64,000 bases of DNA from contig NZ_UPHQ01000006.1 of the NCBI RefSeq assembly GCF_900566055.1, positions 1-64,000 of the forward strand. The letters are read 5' to 3'. The notes beneath the pieces are model-generated. The model did not search any database and was not told the DNA's origin. It saw nothing but the letters and a program-made list of their open reading frames with translations. A program made the translations under genes and the position numbers. This document shows positions 54,525 through 63,701 of this stretch, one piece after another. Source of the DNA: Mycobacterium innocens (GTDB lineage Bacteria > Actinomycetota > Actinomycetes > Mycobacteriales > Mycobacteriaceae). How positions within the stretch are numbered: position 1 is the stretch's first letter; every line of letters starts with the position of its first letter.

Positions 54525-55560
54525 CCAGGATGCGGATCGGGTTGCCCTGCTGCCGCTCCAGCTTCTCGATGCCCGCCGGGAGGTCTTCGAGCGTGACGAC
54601 CTCGCTGATCGACCGCGAAATATCAAGGCGCCCAAGCGAAACCAGCTTCGCCAGGGTCTCGATGTCGACGTTCTGGTAACCGAGGTGACCGAGCACCTGC
54701 TTGCGGGTCACCCCGAACAGCACGGTCGGTCCGATGGTCGGCGACTCCGCGCTCATTCCCACCCCGACAAGCCGCCCGCCGGCTGTCAGCGAGCCCAGGG
54801 CCTGTTCGAACGTCACCTTCAGGCCGACGGCATCGAACGCCACGTCCAGTAATCGCCCGCCGGTGACCTCGGCGAGCTTGTCGGTCAACCCGTCGTCGCG
54901 GGTGTCGAACGCGTAGTCGGCCCCGAGTTCGAGCGCACGTTCCAGAACGGCCGGGTTGATGTCGAGGGCGATCACCGGTGCGGCGCCGACCAACCGCGCG
55001 AGCTGGACGATGTGGGTGCCCACCCCGCCGACACCCCAGACCCCGACCGATTCGCCGATCGCCACCTTTCCGGTTCGCACGACGGCGCCGAACGGCGTCG
55101 ACACCGCGTCGGCCAGGATCGCGGCCTGCTCCAGCGAAACGTTGTCCGGCACCCGGGTCAGGCCGGCGGCCTGCGCCACGGTGTATTCGGCCCACGCGCC
55201 GTCGTAGGCGAAAGCCATCAACTGGATGCTCAGGCAGTTGACCACATCGCCGCGGCGGCAATTGGGGCAGCTTTGGCAGGGCCGGCCGGCGGCGACCACC
55301 ACCCGGTCCCCCACCGCCCAGCCGGTCACGTCGGGGCCCAGTTTCGCGATGGTGCCCGAGGCCTCGTGGCCCTGGGTCACCACCGGTGTCTGGGCCGGGA
55401 ACGTTCCGTTGATCAGGCTCAGGTCCGAATGGCAGATCCCGCAGAAGGCAACCTTGACCAGGACCTCGCCCGGACCGGGCTCGGGTATCGGAACGTCTTC
55501 CAGCACAACCCTTTTGGTGTCGGCGTAGAAGCGTTCCGCACGCATGGTGGCCACGGTCAC
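54514..55560 (-). CDS. zinc-dependent alcohol dehydrogenase
   Basis: 348 residues of the MDR family. Catalytic zinc ligands in FCGICHSDL and GHEASG, structural zinc cysteines in CQSCPNCRRGDVVNC, and the Rossmann motif VWGVGGVGTHIVQLA. Oxidises an alcohol with NAD(P)+. GTG 55560 overlaps the stop of the TOBE gene (shared bases 55557-55560). Confidence 0.9.
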   Translation of the reverse strand: MTVATMRAERFYADTKRVVLEDVPIPEPGPGEVLVKVAFCGICHSDLSLINGTFPAQTPVVTQGHEASGTIAKLGPDVTGWAVGDRVVVAAGRPCQSCPNCRRGDVVNCLSIQLMAFAYDGAWAEYTVAQAAGLTRVPDNVSLEQAAILADAVSTPFGAVVRTGKVAIGESVGVWGVGGVGTHIVQLARLVGAAPVIALDINPAVLERALELGADYAFDTRDDGLTDKLAEVTGGRLLDVAFDAVGLKVTFEQALGSLTAGGRLVGVGMSAESPTIGPTVLFGVTRKQVLGHLGYQNVDIETLAKLVSLGRLDISRSISEVVTLEDLPAGIEKLERQQGNPIRILVKP

Positions 55561-55769
55561 TCGACGCCGATCGTGACCTCGGTCGACTTGATGAACACCG
55601 TTGCGGGCTGGCCGACCGCGAGGCCGAGTTCCACTGCCGCGTCCTTGGTGACCGACGAGGTGACGATCTGGTCGCCGCCGTCGAGTTTGACCTTGACGAT
55701 CGCCATCACGCTGCCGAGGTCGACCTCGGTGATGGTGCCCTCGAGCTGGTTCCTGGTCGATAGCCGCAT
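55557..55769 (-). CDS. TOBE-domain molybdopterin/oxyanion-binding protein (molbindin-like)
   Basis: 70 residues, a single TOBE/Mop domain: STRNQLEGTITEVDLGSVMAIVKVKL, then TKDAAVELGLAVGQPATVFIKSTEV. Free-standing domains of this kind bind molybdate in the cytoplasm. ATG 55769; translationally coupled to the alcohol dehydrogenase. The pairing with a zinc enzyme is unexplained. Confidence 0.88.
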   Translation of the reverse strand: MRLSTRNQLEGTITEVDLGSVMAIVKVKLDGGDQIVTSSVTKDAAVELGLAVGQPATVFIKSTEVTIGVE

Positions 55770-55819
55770 CGCAGTCCTTTCCAAAATCACCGGGTGTGCG
55801 ACGAGCGTAGTCGGCCCGC

Positions 55820-56425
55820 TCAGGAACGAGGGCCCAGGAGGGCTATCGATGCATCGATCGCCGGTTCGACGACGTCGCGGACCGGCCGTCCGTCCTCGAC
55901 GGCAAGCGCGGTCAGCTCGCGCAGTCCGCCCAGCAGGATGACCGACAACGGCACGGTCAGCGGGGGTAGGCCGGCCCGCCGGAACCCCGGGCTGGCACTG
56001 AGGTCGATCAGCAGGGTGGACAGCAGCTGCAATCCGCGGCGCTGGACGGGCCGCGCGACGGCGCCCAGCGAGGGGAGTTCGCGAATCCAGCTCAAGGTGA
56101 CGGCCGGCCGGGACTCGATGTGCCCGACGTAGGCCTCGACCGCCTGGCGAATCTGCTGATGCCAGTCGGCGTCGGGATCGACCGCGGCCGAGATCTTCTC
56201 GCCGAGCTTCTCGACGTCGGCCCGCAGCAGCTCCAGGAAGCACTGCTCCTTGCTGGCGAACTGGTCGTAGAAGGTGCGTTTCGAGGTGCGCGCGTGGCGC
56301 ACGACGTCGGCGACGGTGGTCGCGCGGTAGCCGCGTTCACCGATAGCTGCGGCCAGACCGTCGAACAGGCGAAGCCGAAAGGGATCGATGTCGGCCGGCG
56401 CGGCATTGCCGGCAACTGCTGTCAC
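55820..56425 (-). CDS. TetR family regulator (Rv0135c-like)
   Basis: 201 residues, exactly the length I recall for Rv0135c. HTH: GLAAAIGERGYRATTVADVVRHARTSKRTFYDQFASKEQCFLELL. GTG 56425 follows AAGGAGG. Divergent from cyp138; two identical-architecture palindromes lie in the gap, so it very likely represses both genes. Confidence 0.9.
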   Translation of the reverse strand: MTAVAGNAAPADIDPFRLRLFDGLAAAIGERGYRATTVADVVRHARTSKRTFYDQFASKEQCFLELLRADVEKLGEKISAAVDPDADWHQQIRQAVEAYVGHIESRPAVTLSWIRELPSLGAVARPVQRRGLQLLSTLLIDLSASPGFRRAGLPPLTVPLSVILLGGLRELTALAVEDGRPVRDVVEPAIDASIALLGPRS

Positions 56426-56468
56426 CAACGCGCCTCCTTGCCGGATCGGTGCGGACCTTGTCAGCCTT

Positions 56469-56519
56469 GGTACCAAAGAGTACCGTGCCTAGGATAAGCC
56501 TGCGGTACACCGCGGTACC
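56469..56519. promoter_or_regulatory. paired GGTAC-N6-GTACC operators between tetR and cyp138
   Basis: GGTACCAAAGAGTACC (56469-56484) and GGTACACCGCGGTACC (56504-56519) share the same 5-bp arms and 6-bp spacer, with centres 35 bp apart. They are the only such elements in this divergent gap and are the natural targets of the TetR protein. Confidence 0.75.
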
Positions 56520-56571
56520 ATCCCCGTGTTCACGACCGAGCATCCGGGGCAGATGTTGGGAGCCCATGTCG

Positions 56572-57897
56572 ATGAGCCACGCAATCACCGATGCGCCAGC
56601 ACAACCCGAAGTCACGTTGCCACCGGCGCCGCGGATTCCGAGCCTGGTCCAAGGCCTGGTCTTTGCGGTCACGCGCCGCGGCATGATGCGACGGCTGGCG
56701 CGCCGCTACGGCAATGTCTTCACCCTGAACATCCCCATCTACGGGCGGGTCGTGGTGGTCGGTGATCCGCAGCTGGCAAGGCAGGTGTTCACCACCAGCC
56801 CCGACGAATTGGGCAACATCCAGCCCAATCTGAGCCGACTGTTCGGCTCCGGTTCGGTGTTCGCGCTCGACGGCGACGACCACCGCCGGCGGCGACGTCT
56901 ATTGGCGCCGCCGTTTCACGGCAAGAGCATCAAGAAATACGAGGCCATCATCGAAGAAGAGACGCTGCGCGAGACGGCTCGATGGCCGCAGGGCGAGCCT
57001 TTCGCGACCCTGCCGTCGATGATGCACATCACCCTCAACGCCATCCTGCGTGCGGTGTTCGGGGCCGACGGGGCCGAACTCGACGAGCTGCGCCGGCTGA
57101 TTCCGCCCTGGGTCACGCTGGGCTCGCGGCTGGCGGCGATGCCGAAACCGAAACGCAACCATGGCCGGTACAGCCCGTGGGGCCGGCTGGCCGAGTATCG
57201 GCGGCAGTACGACGCCGTCCTCGACAAGCTGATCGACCGCGAGCGGTCCGACCCGAACTTCGCCGATCGGACCGACGTGCTCGCGTTGATGTTGCGCAGC
57301 ACCTACGACGACGGTTCGGTCATGTCCCGCAAGGACATTGGCGACGAGCTGCTCACCCTGCTGGCCGCCGGGCACGAGACCACCGCGGCCACGCTGGCCT
57401 GGGCGTTCGAGCGGCTGACCCGGCACCCGCAGATCCTGGCCGCCCTGGTGGCGGAGGCCGATGCGGGCGGTGATGAACTGCGCCAGGCGACCATCCTGGA
57501 AGTCCAGCGGGCCAGGACCGTCATCGATTTCGCGGCCCGGCACGTTTATTCCGACGTTTATCGCCTGGGCGAGTGGGCGATCCCGCGCGGGGATTCGATC
57601 ATCGTCAACATCGGCCAGATTCACGACAACCCCGACGTATTCCGGCAACCGCAGCGCTTCGACCCGCAGCGCTACATCGAAAGCAAGCCGTCGGCGTTCG
57701 CCTGGATTCCGTTCGGCGGCGGCACCCGCCGTTGTGTGGGCGCGGCGTTCGCCAACATGGAGATGGATGTGGTGCTGCGAACGGTGTTGCGCCACTTCGT
57801 CATCGAGACGACGACTGCGCCCGACGAGAAGTGGCACTGCCGCGGCGTTGCCTACATTCCCAAGGACGGCGGACGAATCGTGGTACGCCGCCGTTAG
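56572..57897 (+). CDS. cyp138: cytochrome P450 Cyp138
   Basis: 441 residues, the length I recall for Rv0136. I-helix [18 protein letters not shown] with the conserved acid/Thr, and the heme loop [17 protein letters not shown] (here [16 protein letters not shown]) with the axial Cys. N-terminal [13 protein letters not shown]. It hydroxylates an unknown lipophilic substrate. One deviation: the K-helix, usually ExxR, reads [12 protein letters not shown] with E and R four apart, which is compatible. ATG 56566 is 6 nt upstream in frame. Confidence 0.92.
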   Translation: MSHAITDAPAQPEVTLPPAPRIPSLVQGLVFAVTRRGMMRRLARRYGNVFTLNIPIYGRVVVVGDPQLARQVFTTSPDELGNIQPNLSRLFGSGSVFALDGDDHRRRRRLLAPPFHGKSIKKYEAIIEEETLRETARWPQGEPFATLPSMMHITLNAILRAVFGADGAELDELRRLIPPWVTLGSRLAAMPKPKRNHGRYSPWGRLAEYRRQYDAVLDKLIDRERSDPNFADRTDVLALMLRSTYDDGSVMSRKDIGDELLTLLAAGHETTAATLAWAFERLTRHPQILAALVAEADAGGDELRQATILEVQRARTVIDFAARHVYSDVYRLGEWAIPRGDSIIVNIGQIHDNPDVFRQPQRFDPQRYIESKPSAFAWIPFGGGTRRCVGAAFANMEMDVVLRTVLRHFVIETTTAPDEKWHCRGVAYIPKDGGRIVVRRR

Positions 57898-58418
57898 CGG
57901 CTCGACTGTTGGTTTGCCGGGGCCCGTCGCGGCAGTTTCCAGCCCGGGCGGATGTAGTGGCAGGTGTACCCGTTGGGGTAGCGCTGCAGGTAATCCTGGT
58001 GTTCGGGCTCGGCTTCCCAGAATTCTCCGGCCGGGCTGACTTCGGTCACCACTTTGCCCGGCCATAGGCCCGAGGCCTCGACGTCGGCGATGGTTTCCAA
58101 CGCGATTCGCCGCTGCTCGTCGTCCAGATAGAAAATAGCCGAGCGGTAGCTGGTGCCGACGTCGTTACCCTGCCGGTTCGTCGTGGTCGGATCATGGATT
58201 TGGAAGAAGAACTCGAGCAGGGTGCGGTAGTCCGTGACCGTCGGGTGGTAGGTGATTTCGACGGCCTCGGCGTGGCTGCCGTGATTGCGATAGGTGGCAT
58301 TGGGGGTGTCGCCGCCGCTGTAGCCGACGCGGGTCGAGATGACACCGGGTTGGCGGCGGATCAGGTCCTGCATGCCCCAGAAACATCCGCCGGCCAGGAT
58401 TGCCTTGTTGGTCGTCAT
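57894..58418 (-). CDS. msrA: peptide methionine sulfoxide reductase A
   Basis: 174 residues. Active-site [17 protein letters not shown] at the N-terminus, then [26 protein letters not shown] and [20 protein letters not shown]. Reduces methionine-S-sulfoxide in proteins. Corresponds to Rv0137c (182). ATG 58418 with GGAGAGACAGC upstream. The last 4 nt overlap the convergent cyp138. Confidence 0.95.
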   Translation of the reverse strand: MTTNKAILAGGCFWGMQDLIRRQPGVISTRVGYSGGDTPNATYRNHGSHAEAVEITYHPTVTDYRTLLEFFFQIHDPTTTNRQGNDVGTSYRSAIFYLDDEQRRIALETIADVEASGLWPGKVVTEVSPAGEFWEAEPEHQDYLQRYPNGYTCHYIRPGWKLPRRAPANQQSSR

Positions 58419-58464
58419 TGCTGTCTCTCCTTCAGTGCAGTCGTCAAGGACCCACGATCCGAGG

Positions 58465-59343
58465 TTAGTTGCGGCTGGCTGACATCGCCCAGAGCCAGAC
58501 CACGCAGTCGGGGTCGATACCGTCGGCGCGCTGGTCGCCGCTACCGGATGCCCCGGCGTGCACCGGCTCCAGTTCGGCCACGGCGGCCTGTTCGGACGGT
58601 TGGACATCGGGTTCACTGCTCGGACGCGACGGCTCGGCCGGGACAAGGGTGGGCTGCGGCGGCCGTGCCGGTCGCCTCGTTGCGAACCGTCGGGAGGGCC
58701 ACCAGTTGGCGTTACCCACCAGCACCGCAAGCGAGGGCACGGTGATCGTGCGGACCAGGAAGGTGTCCAGCAGCAAGCCGACGCCGATGATGAAGCCCGC
58801 TTGGACCATGGTGCTGATGCTGGCGAACAGCATGCCGAACATCGACGCGGCGAAGATGATCCCCGCGGAGGTGATCACGCCTCCCGTCGTGCCAACGGTG
58901 CGGATGACCCCGAAGCGAATACCGTTCGGGGACTCGTCGCGGATCCGTGAAACCAACAGCATGTTGTAATCCGCGCCGACGGCGACCAGCACGATGAACG
59001 CCCTTCCCGGAACGCTCCACCCCAGGGGCTGGCCACCGATGAGCTGGAATGCGATCACCCCGACGCCCAGCGCCGACAGATACGAAACAACCACGGAGGC
59101 AGCCAGGTACAGGGGCGCGACCACCGCCCGTAACAGCATGATCAAGATCATCAGCACCACGGCGATGGTCACCACGATGATGAACCGGATGTCGTGTTGT
59201 AGTAATCGCGCATTTGGCGCGCTGTGGACGGCTGCGCTGAGCTGGCGGCTGCGGAGGGTCAGCCGCAGCTGACTGGCGCATCCGCGGTGCGCGTCGAGTT
59301 CGCCGACATCGGACGTCGTACGATTCGCCTCATCTCGCGTCAT
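58465..59343 (-). pseudogene. 3' fragment of an mmpL RND-type lipid transporter gene
   Basis: About 230 residues match the last five to six membrane helices of MmpL proteins: [63 protein letters not shown] and [19 protein letters not shown], ending in NANWWPSRR and a Pro/Glu-rich tail. A complete MmpL has ~950 residues; the first helix bundle and both extracellular domains are missing. The first ~50 codons of the open frame (59343 to ~59200) are unrelated to MmpL. It is a deletion remnant. Confidence 0.85.
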
Positions 59344-59390
59344 CGATGAACAGACGGACGGCAGCTGCCGGGCCGTCCTGAGGAGCTAAC

Positions 59391-59897
59391 GTGACCGGCC
59401 CGGTGTTCAGCCGCGACGAATTGTCTGCGGCATTCGGCGAATTCGAGCGGACCGTCGCCCGCGCGGCGCAGACCCGCGACTGGGACGACTGGGTCGCCCA
59501 GTACACCCCGGACGTCGAATACATCGAGCATGCCGCGGGCACAATGCACGGCCGCGAGCAGGTGCGCGCCTGGATTCAGCACACGATGTCGACCTTCCCC
59601 GGCAGTCACATGGTGGCGTTTCCGTCGTTGTGGTCGGTGATCGACGAGTCCACCGGCCGCATCATCATGGAGCTGGACAACCCGATGCGCGACCCCGGTG
59701 ACGGCAGCGTGATCAGCGCGACCAACATCTCGATCATCAGCTACGCCGGCGACGGCCAGTGGTGTCGCCAGGAAGACATCTACAACCCGCTGCGCTTCTT
59801 GAAAGCGGGACTGACGTGGTGCCGCAAGGCGCAGGCGCTGGGCACCCTCGACGAGAACGCGGCGCAGTGGATGCAACGGTATGGGGGACCTCAATGA
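59391..59897 (+). CDS. SnoaL-like/NTF2-fold protein (Rv0138-like)
   Basis: 168 residues, close to Rv0138 (167). NTF2-like fold: RTVARAAQTRDWDDWVAQYTPDVEYIEHAAG, MHGREQVRAWIQHTM, YAGDGQWCRQEDIYNPLRFLK. No catalytic set is certain. GTG 59391. It overlaps the next gene by ATGA, so the two are translationally coupled. Confidence 0.88.
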   Translation: MTGPVFSRDELSAAFGEFERTVARAAQTRDWDDWVAQYTPDVEYIEHAAGTMHGREQVRAWIQHTMSTFPGSHMVAFPSLWSVIDESTGRIIMELDNPMRDPGDGSVISATNISIISYAGDGQWCRQEDIYNPLRFLKAGLTWCRKAQALGTLDENAAQWMQRYGGPQ

Positions 59898-60928
59898 GCA
59901 CCAGGCCCAAACTGGTCATCGGCGCCAACGGCTTCCTGGGTTCACATGTGACCCGCCGGCTCGTCGCGGCGGGCGAACAGGTGCGGGCGATGGTGCGCCC
60001 CACCGCCAATACCCGGTCGATCGACGACCTGGAGGTCACCCGATTTCACGGCGATGTCTTCGATACCGCGGTGCTGCGCGAGGCGATGGGCGGTTGCGAC
60101 GACGTCTACTACTGCGTGGTCGACACCCGGGCCTGGTTGCGCGACCCGTCGCCGCTATTTCGCACCAACGTCGAAGGCCTGCGCAACGTCCTGGACGTGG
60201 CCGTCGAAAAGCCGATAGCCGCGGGCCTACACCGATTCGTCTTCACCAGCACCTATGCCACGGTGGGCCGCCACCATGGGCACGTGGCCACCGAAGACGA
60301 CGTCGTCGATGTCCGTCGGGTGAGCCCCTACGTCCAATCCCGGGTCCAGGCCGAAAATCTGGTGATGCGGTACGTGTCGGAGGCAGGCCTGCCCGCCGTC
60401 GCATTGTGCGTTTCGACGACCTACGGCAGCGGCGACTGGGGCCGCACACCCCATGGCGCTTTCATCGCCGGCGCGGTTTTCGGCAAGTTGCCCTTCCTGA
60501 TGAATGGGATCCAACTGGAAGCCGTGGGTGTCGACGATGCCGCCGAAGCGATGATCCTGGCGGCGCAGCGCGGCCGCAACGGCGAGCGCTACCTGGTCTC
60601 CGAAAAGATGATCGCGTTGACCGAGGTGGTGCGGATCGCCGCGGACGAGGCCGGTGTGCCGCCGCCGCGGCGCTCGATCTCGGTGCCGGTGCTTTATGCG
60701 CTGGGCGCGCTGGGCAGCCTGCGGGCCCGGCTCACCGGCAAAGATGCCGAACTGAGCCTGCAGTCGGTGCGGATGATGCGCGCCGAAGCCGAAGTCGATC
60801 ACAGCAAGGCGGTCCGCGAGTTGGGCTGGCAGCCGCGCCCGGTCGAGGAATCGATTCGCCAGGCCGCCCGGTTCTGGGCCGCGATGCGCACAGTCAAGCC
60901 GGACGCCAAGACCGCGTCATCCGAATAG
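59894..60928 (+). CDS. NAD-dependent epimerase/dehydratase (Rv0139-like)
   Basis: 344 residues, extended SDR. N-terminal VIGANGFLGSHVTRRL nucleotide motif, STYATVGRHHG in place of a simple serine loop, and SPYVQSRVQAENL, where the usual Tyr-x3-Lys reads Y-x3-R. The missing lysine may alter or abolish classic dehydrogenase chemistry. Similar to 3-beta-HSD/dihydroflavonol reductase-like proteins. Followed by a methyltransferase after 8 nt. Confidence 0.88.
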   Translation: MSTRPKLVIGANGFLGSHVTRRLVAAGEQVRAMVRPTANTRSIDDLEVTRFHGDVFDTAVLREAMGGCDDVYYCVVDTRAWLRDPSPLFRTNVEGLRNVLDVAVEKPIAAGLHRFVFTSTYATVGRHHGHVATEDDVVDVRRVSPYVQSRVQAENLVMRYVSEAGLPAVALCVSTTYGSGDWGRTPHGAFIAGAVFGKLPFLMNGIQLEAVGVDDAAEAMILAAQRGRNGERYLVSEKMIALTEVVRIAADEAGVPPPRRSISVPVLYALGALGSLRARLTGKDAELSLQSVRMMRAEAEVDHSKAVRELGWQPRPVEESIRQAARFWAAMRTVKPDAKTASSE

Positions 60929-60936
60929 GCAGACAC

Positions 60937-61764
60937 ATGGACAAAGTCGCGGTCGACCTCGGCGGGCCGCCGCAGACCATGCTCGCGACCCTGTACGCCA
61001 AGGCGCTCGACGCCGACCTGCCGCATCCGATCCTGGGCGATCGCTATGCCAAGGAGGTTGTCGAGCGCATCGACTACGACTGGTCACAAACTTCCATCAC
61101 CGCACGCAACTCGGCGGCGGTGACGACGCGGACGGCGCACTTGGACACCTGGGCCCGCCAATTCCTGGCCGCGTATCCCAGCGCCGTGGTGCTGCACCTC
61201 GGTTGCGGGCTGGACGGTCGATACTTCCGGCTGCAGCCGGGCTCGGCGGTGGAGTGGTACGACGTCGACTACCCCGAGGTCGCCGCGCTGTTCACCCGGC
61301 TGTACCCCGCCGCGGCCCAGCACCACGTCGTCGCCGCATCGGTCACCGATCCGGGTTGGCTGGCCGACGTTCCGAACGACCGGCCCGCGCTGCTGATCGG
61401 CGAGGGCCTGACCATGTACCTGAGCGAACCGGACGGCGTCGCGTTACTACGACGCGTGGTTGACCATTTTCCGTCCGGTGAGTTGCAGTTCGACGCGTTC
61501 AACCGGCTGGGCATCAAGTCGCAATGGATGAACACCGTGGTGCGCCGATCCGGATCGACGCTGCGCTGGGGTATCGAGGGGCCCTACGACATCTTGCGGG
61601 CGGTGCCCGGCACCCGGCTACTGTCCTGGGTCCGATGGTTCGAATCGGACAGCTTCGCGCGGTTGCCGCGCGTCTATCAGGTGATGGGCCGGCTGATGTC
61701 GCGGGTTCCGGCACTGGCCAACATGTCGCAGTACCACCGCTACGCGTTCAGCCGGGAATGTTGA
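60937..61764 (+). CDS. class I SAM-dependent O-methyltransferase (leucine carboxyl methyltransferase-like)
   Basis: 275 residues. SAM-binding VVLHLGCGLDGRYFRL, the acidic strand EWYDVDYPEV and LLIGEGLTMYL, features of the LCMT/PPM family and polyketide O-methyltransferases such as TcmP. N-terminal MLATLYAKALDADLPHPILGD is diagnostic. I do not recall a counterpart between Rv0139 and Rv0140, so it is probably an insertion or a loss in M. tuberculosis. ATG 60937. Confidence 0.88.
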   Translation: MDKVAVDLGGPPQTMLATLYAKALDADLPHPILGDRYAKEVVERIDYDWSQTSITARNSAAVTTRTAHLDTWARQFLAAYPSAVVLHLGCGLDGRYFRLQPGSAVEWYDVDYPEVAALFTRLYPAAAQHHVVAASVTDPGWLADVPNDRPALLIGEGLTMYLSEPDGVALLRRVVDHFPSGELQFDAFNRLGIKSQWMNTVVRRSGSTLRWGIEGPYDILRAVPGTRLLSWVRWFESDSFARLPRVYQVMGRLMSRVPALANMSQYHRYAFSREC

Positions 61765-61789
61765 TCGCCGGCAGGCGTTGCACCCCCCC

Positions 61790-62170
61790 ATGAGCCACCG
61801 GAAAGTCTTAGAACCCAACGCTGGGCACCCGATCACCATCGAACCGGCCACCGGCCGGGTACAGGTCCGCATCCACGGCGAACTCGTCGCGGACACGACT
61901 GCGGCACTCGAGTTGCTGGAGGCCACTTTGCCTGCGGTGCAATACATTCCGCTGGCCGACGTCGCCCAGGACCGGCTCACCCGCAGCGACACCAGAAGCT
62001 ACTGCCCGTTCAAGGGTGAGGCCAGCTATTACAGCGTGACCACCTCGTCCGGCGACACCGTCGCCGACGCGATCTGGACCTATGAGCAGCCCTACCCCGC
62101 GGTTGCGGCGATCGCCGGGCACGTCGCCTTCTATCCCAACAAGGCCCAGATCAGCGTCGAGTCGGCATAG
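61790..62170 (+). CDS. DUF427 domain protein (Rv0140-like)
   Basis: 126 residues. DUF427 signature: VQVRIHGELVADTTAALELLE, YIPLADV, TRSYCPFKGEASYYSV and DAIWTYEQPYPAVAAIAGHVAFYPNK. Small beta-barrel of unknown function. ATG 61790; TTG 61778 is also in frame. Confidence 0.9.
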   Translation: MSHRKVLEPNAGHPITIEPATGRVQVRIHGELVADTTAALELLEATLPAVQYIPLADVAQDRLTRSDTRSYCPFKGEASYYSVTTSSGDTVADAIWTYEQPYPAVAAIAGHVAFYPNKAQISVESA

Positions 62171-62171
62171 C

Positions 62172-62555
62172 TCAGGGAAACACTTTCGCCAACGACTGGG
62201 TATCGCTGTATTCGCGCAGCGAAACGATCTGGCCGTCGTGGCATTCGAAGATGCAGACGAACGGGCTGTCGTAGCGGGTGCCGCCGGCGGTGACACCCTC
62301 TGCTTGGCCTTCGACGACAACCGTCTCGCCTTCGTTGACGCAGCGGATCAGCTCGATGTTGACCTCGAACTTCTTTTTGCGGCGCTCGACCGCGCGCCGC
62401 AGCGTCGCCTTATCGATCGCCGAACGCGTGACGATGCTCCAGTAGGTGAAGTCGTCGCTGAGCAATGCGAAGCCCTCGTCGAGGTCTCCGCCCTCGCACA
62501 TGCTCTGCATGAACATCCAAGCCAGTTCGGCCTGTGGGTCGTCGAACGGCGTCAT
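62172..62555 (-). CDS. SnoaL-like/NTF2-fold protein (Rv0141c-like)
   Basis: 127 residues from ATG 62555. NTF2-like: WMFMQSMCEGGDLDEGFALLSDDFTYW, then the beta-sheet VNEGETVVVEGQAEGV and YDSPFVCIFECHDGQIVSLREY. Probably a ligand-binding protein or isomerase; substrate unknown. Convergent with the DUF427 gene, one base apart. Confidence 0.87.
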   Translation of the reverse strand: MTPFDDPQAELAWMFMQSMCEGGDLDEGFALLSDDFTYWSIVTRSAIDKATLRRAVERRKKKFEVNIELIRCVNEGETVVVEGQAEGVTAGGTRYDSPFVCIFECHDGQIVSLREYSDTQSLAKVFP

Positions 62556-62641
62556 CACATCGCCATCCTGTCCCGGCAGGGCGATAGCGGTCAATCGAGG
62601 TCCCGCTCGCGGTTCGCTCGCTGGAGTCATGGCAGGCTCAG

Positions 62642-63553
62642 GTGATCAACGCACGTACAGTCACAATCCCCGGGGCGGCGGGCTTCGGGCACACCCTGGC
62701 GCCATTGCGTCGCGGCCGCGGCGATCCCTGCTTTCGCATCCCCGGTGACGGCACTATCTGGCGCACCAGCCTGCTGGCCAGCGGGCCGGTTACGGCGCGC
62801 ATCAGCCGGGCAGCGCCCGACGCGGCCCACTGCGTGGCGTGGGGCCCTGGCGCCGAGCAGTTCCTCGAGGTGCTGCCGGCGCTGCTGGGCGCCGACGACG
62901 ACGCCTCGGATTTCGTGCCGAGTGAGCCGACGGTCGCGGCCGCGCACCGGCGGCTGCCGCAGCTGCGCCTGGGCCGCACCGGACAGGTGCTGGAGGCGTT
63001 GATCCCGGCGGTCATCGAGCAGCGGGTCCCCGGCGCCGACGCCTTCCGGTCCTGGCGCGTGCTGGTGACCAAGTACGGCACACCGGCCCCCGGACCGGCG
63101 CCCGACGGCATGCGGGTGCCGCCATCGGCACAGGCCTGGCGGCACATCCCGTCCTGGGAGTTTCACCGCGCCAACGTCGACCCGGGGCGGGCCCGGACGG
63201 TCGTGAGCTGCGCACGGCGGGCGGCGTCGCTGGAGCGGTTGACCGCGGTGCCGGCCGCGCAGGCGCGCGAGGCGCTGACGTCGCTGCCCGGAGTCGGCGT
63301 GTGGACCGCAGCCGAGACGGCGCAGCGGGCCTTCGGTGACCCCGACGCGGTGTCGGTGGGCGACTACCACATCCCGAAAATGATCGGCTGGACCCTGCTG
63401 GGCCGTCCGGTCGACGACGCCGGCATGCTCGAGCTGCTGGAGCCGATGCGGCCGCACCGGCATCGGGTGGTTCGGCTGCTCGAAGCCAGCGGCCTGGCCT
63501 ACGAGCCGCGCCGCGGGCCGCGACTGCCGGTGCAGCAGATCCACTCGCTGTAA
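62642..63553 (+). CDS. DNA-3-methyladenine glycosylase-like protein (Rv0142-like)
   Basis: 303 residues. AlkA/HhH-GPD fold: VLEALIPAVIEQRV, the helix-hairpin-helix LTSLPGVGVWTAAETAQRA and the catalytic Asp in VSVGDYHIPK. Would excise alkylated bases. GTG 62642; the first ~60 residues are a family-specific N-terminal domain. Confidence 0.88.
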   Translation: MINARTVTIPGAAGFGHTLAPLRRGRGDPCFRIPGDGTIWRTSLLASGPVTARISRAAPDAAHCVAWGPGAEQFLEVLPALLGADDDASDFVPSEPTVAAAHRRLPQLRLGRTGQVLEALIPAVIEQRVPGADAFRSWRVLVTKYGTPAPGPAPDGMRVPPSAQAWRHIPSWEFHRANVDPGRARTVVSCARRAASLERLTAVPAAQAREALTSLPGVGVWTAAETAQRAFGDPDAVSVGDYHIPKMIGWTLLGRPVDDAGMLELLEPMRPHRHRVVRLLEASGLAYEPRRGPRLPVQQIHSL

Positions 63554-63701
63554 CGCCCGCAGACCCCGTGTGAGTGCCATCGCCGTCGGGTATCCCTGCC
63601 AGGAAGTGACCGTAGGCGAACTTCAGGGGGGCTAATCGTAAACTGACCCACGACGGCTCGGCGACTGAACGTGATGCCGCCAGCACCGCGCGGCAGCAGT
63701 C

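Noticed and set aside
59881..60936. fusion of the methyltransferase with an upstream 350-codon segment
   Set aside because: The upstream codons are the wrong frame of the epimerase gene; the methyltransferase starts at ATG 60937 with its diagnostic N-terminus.
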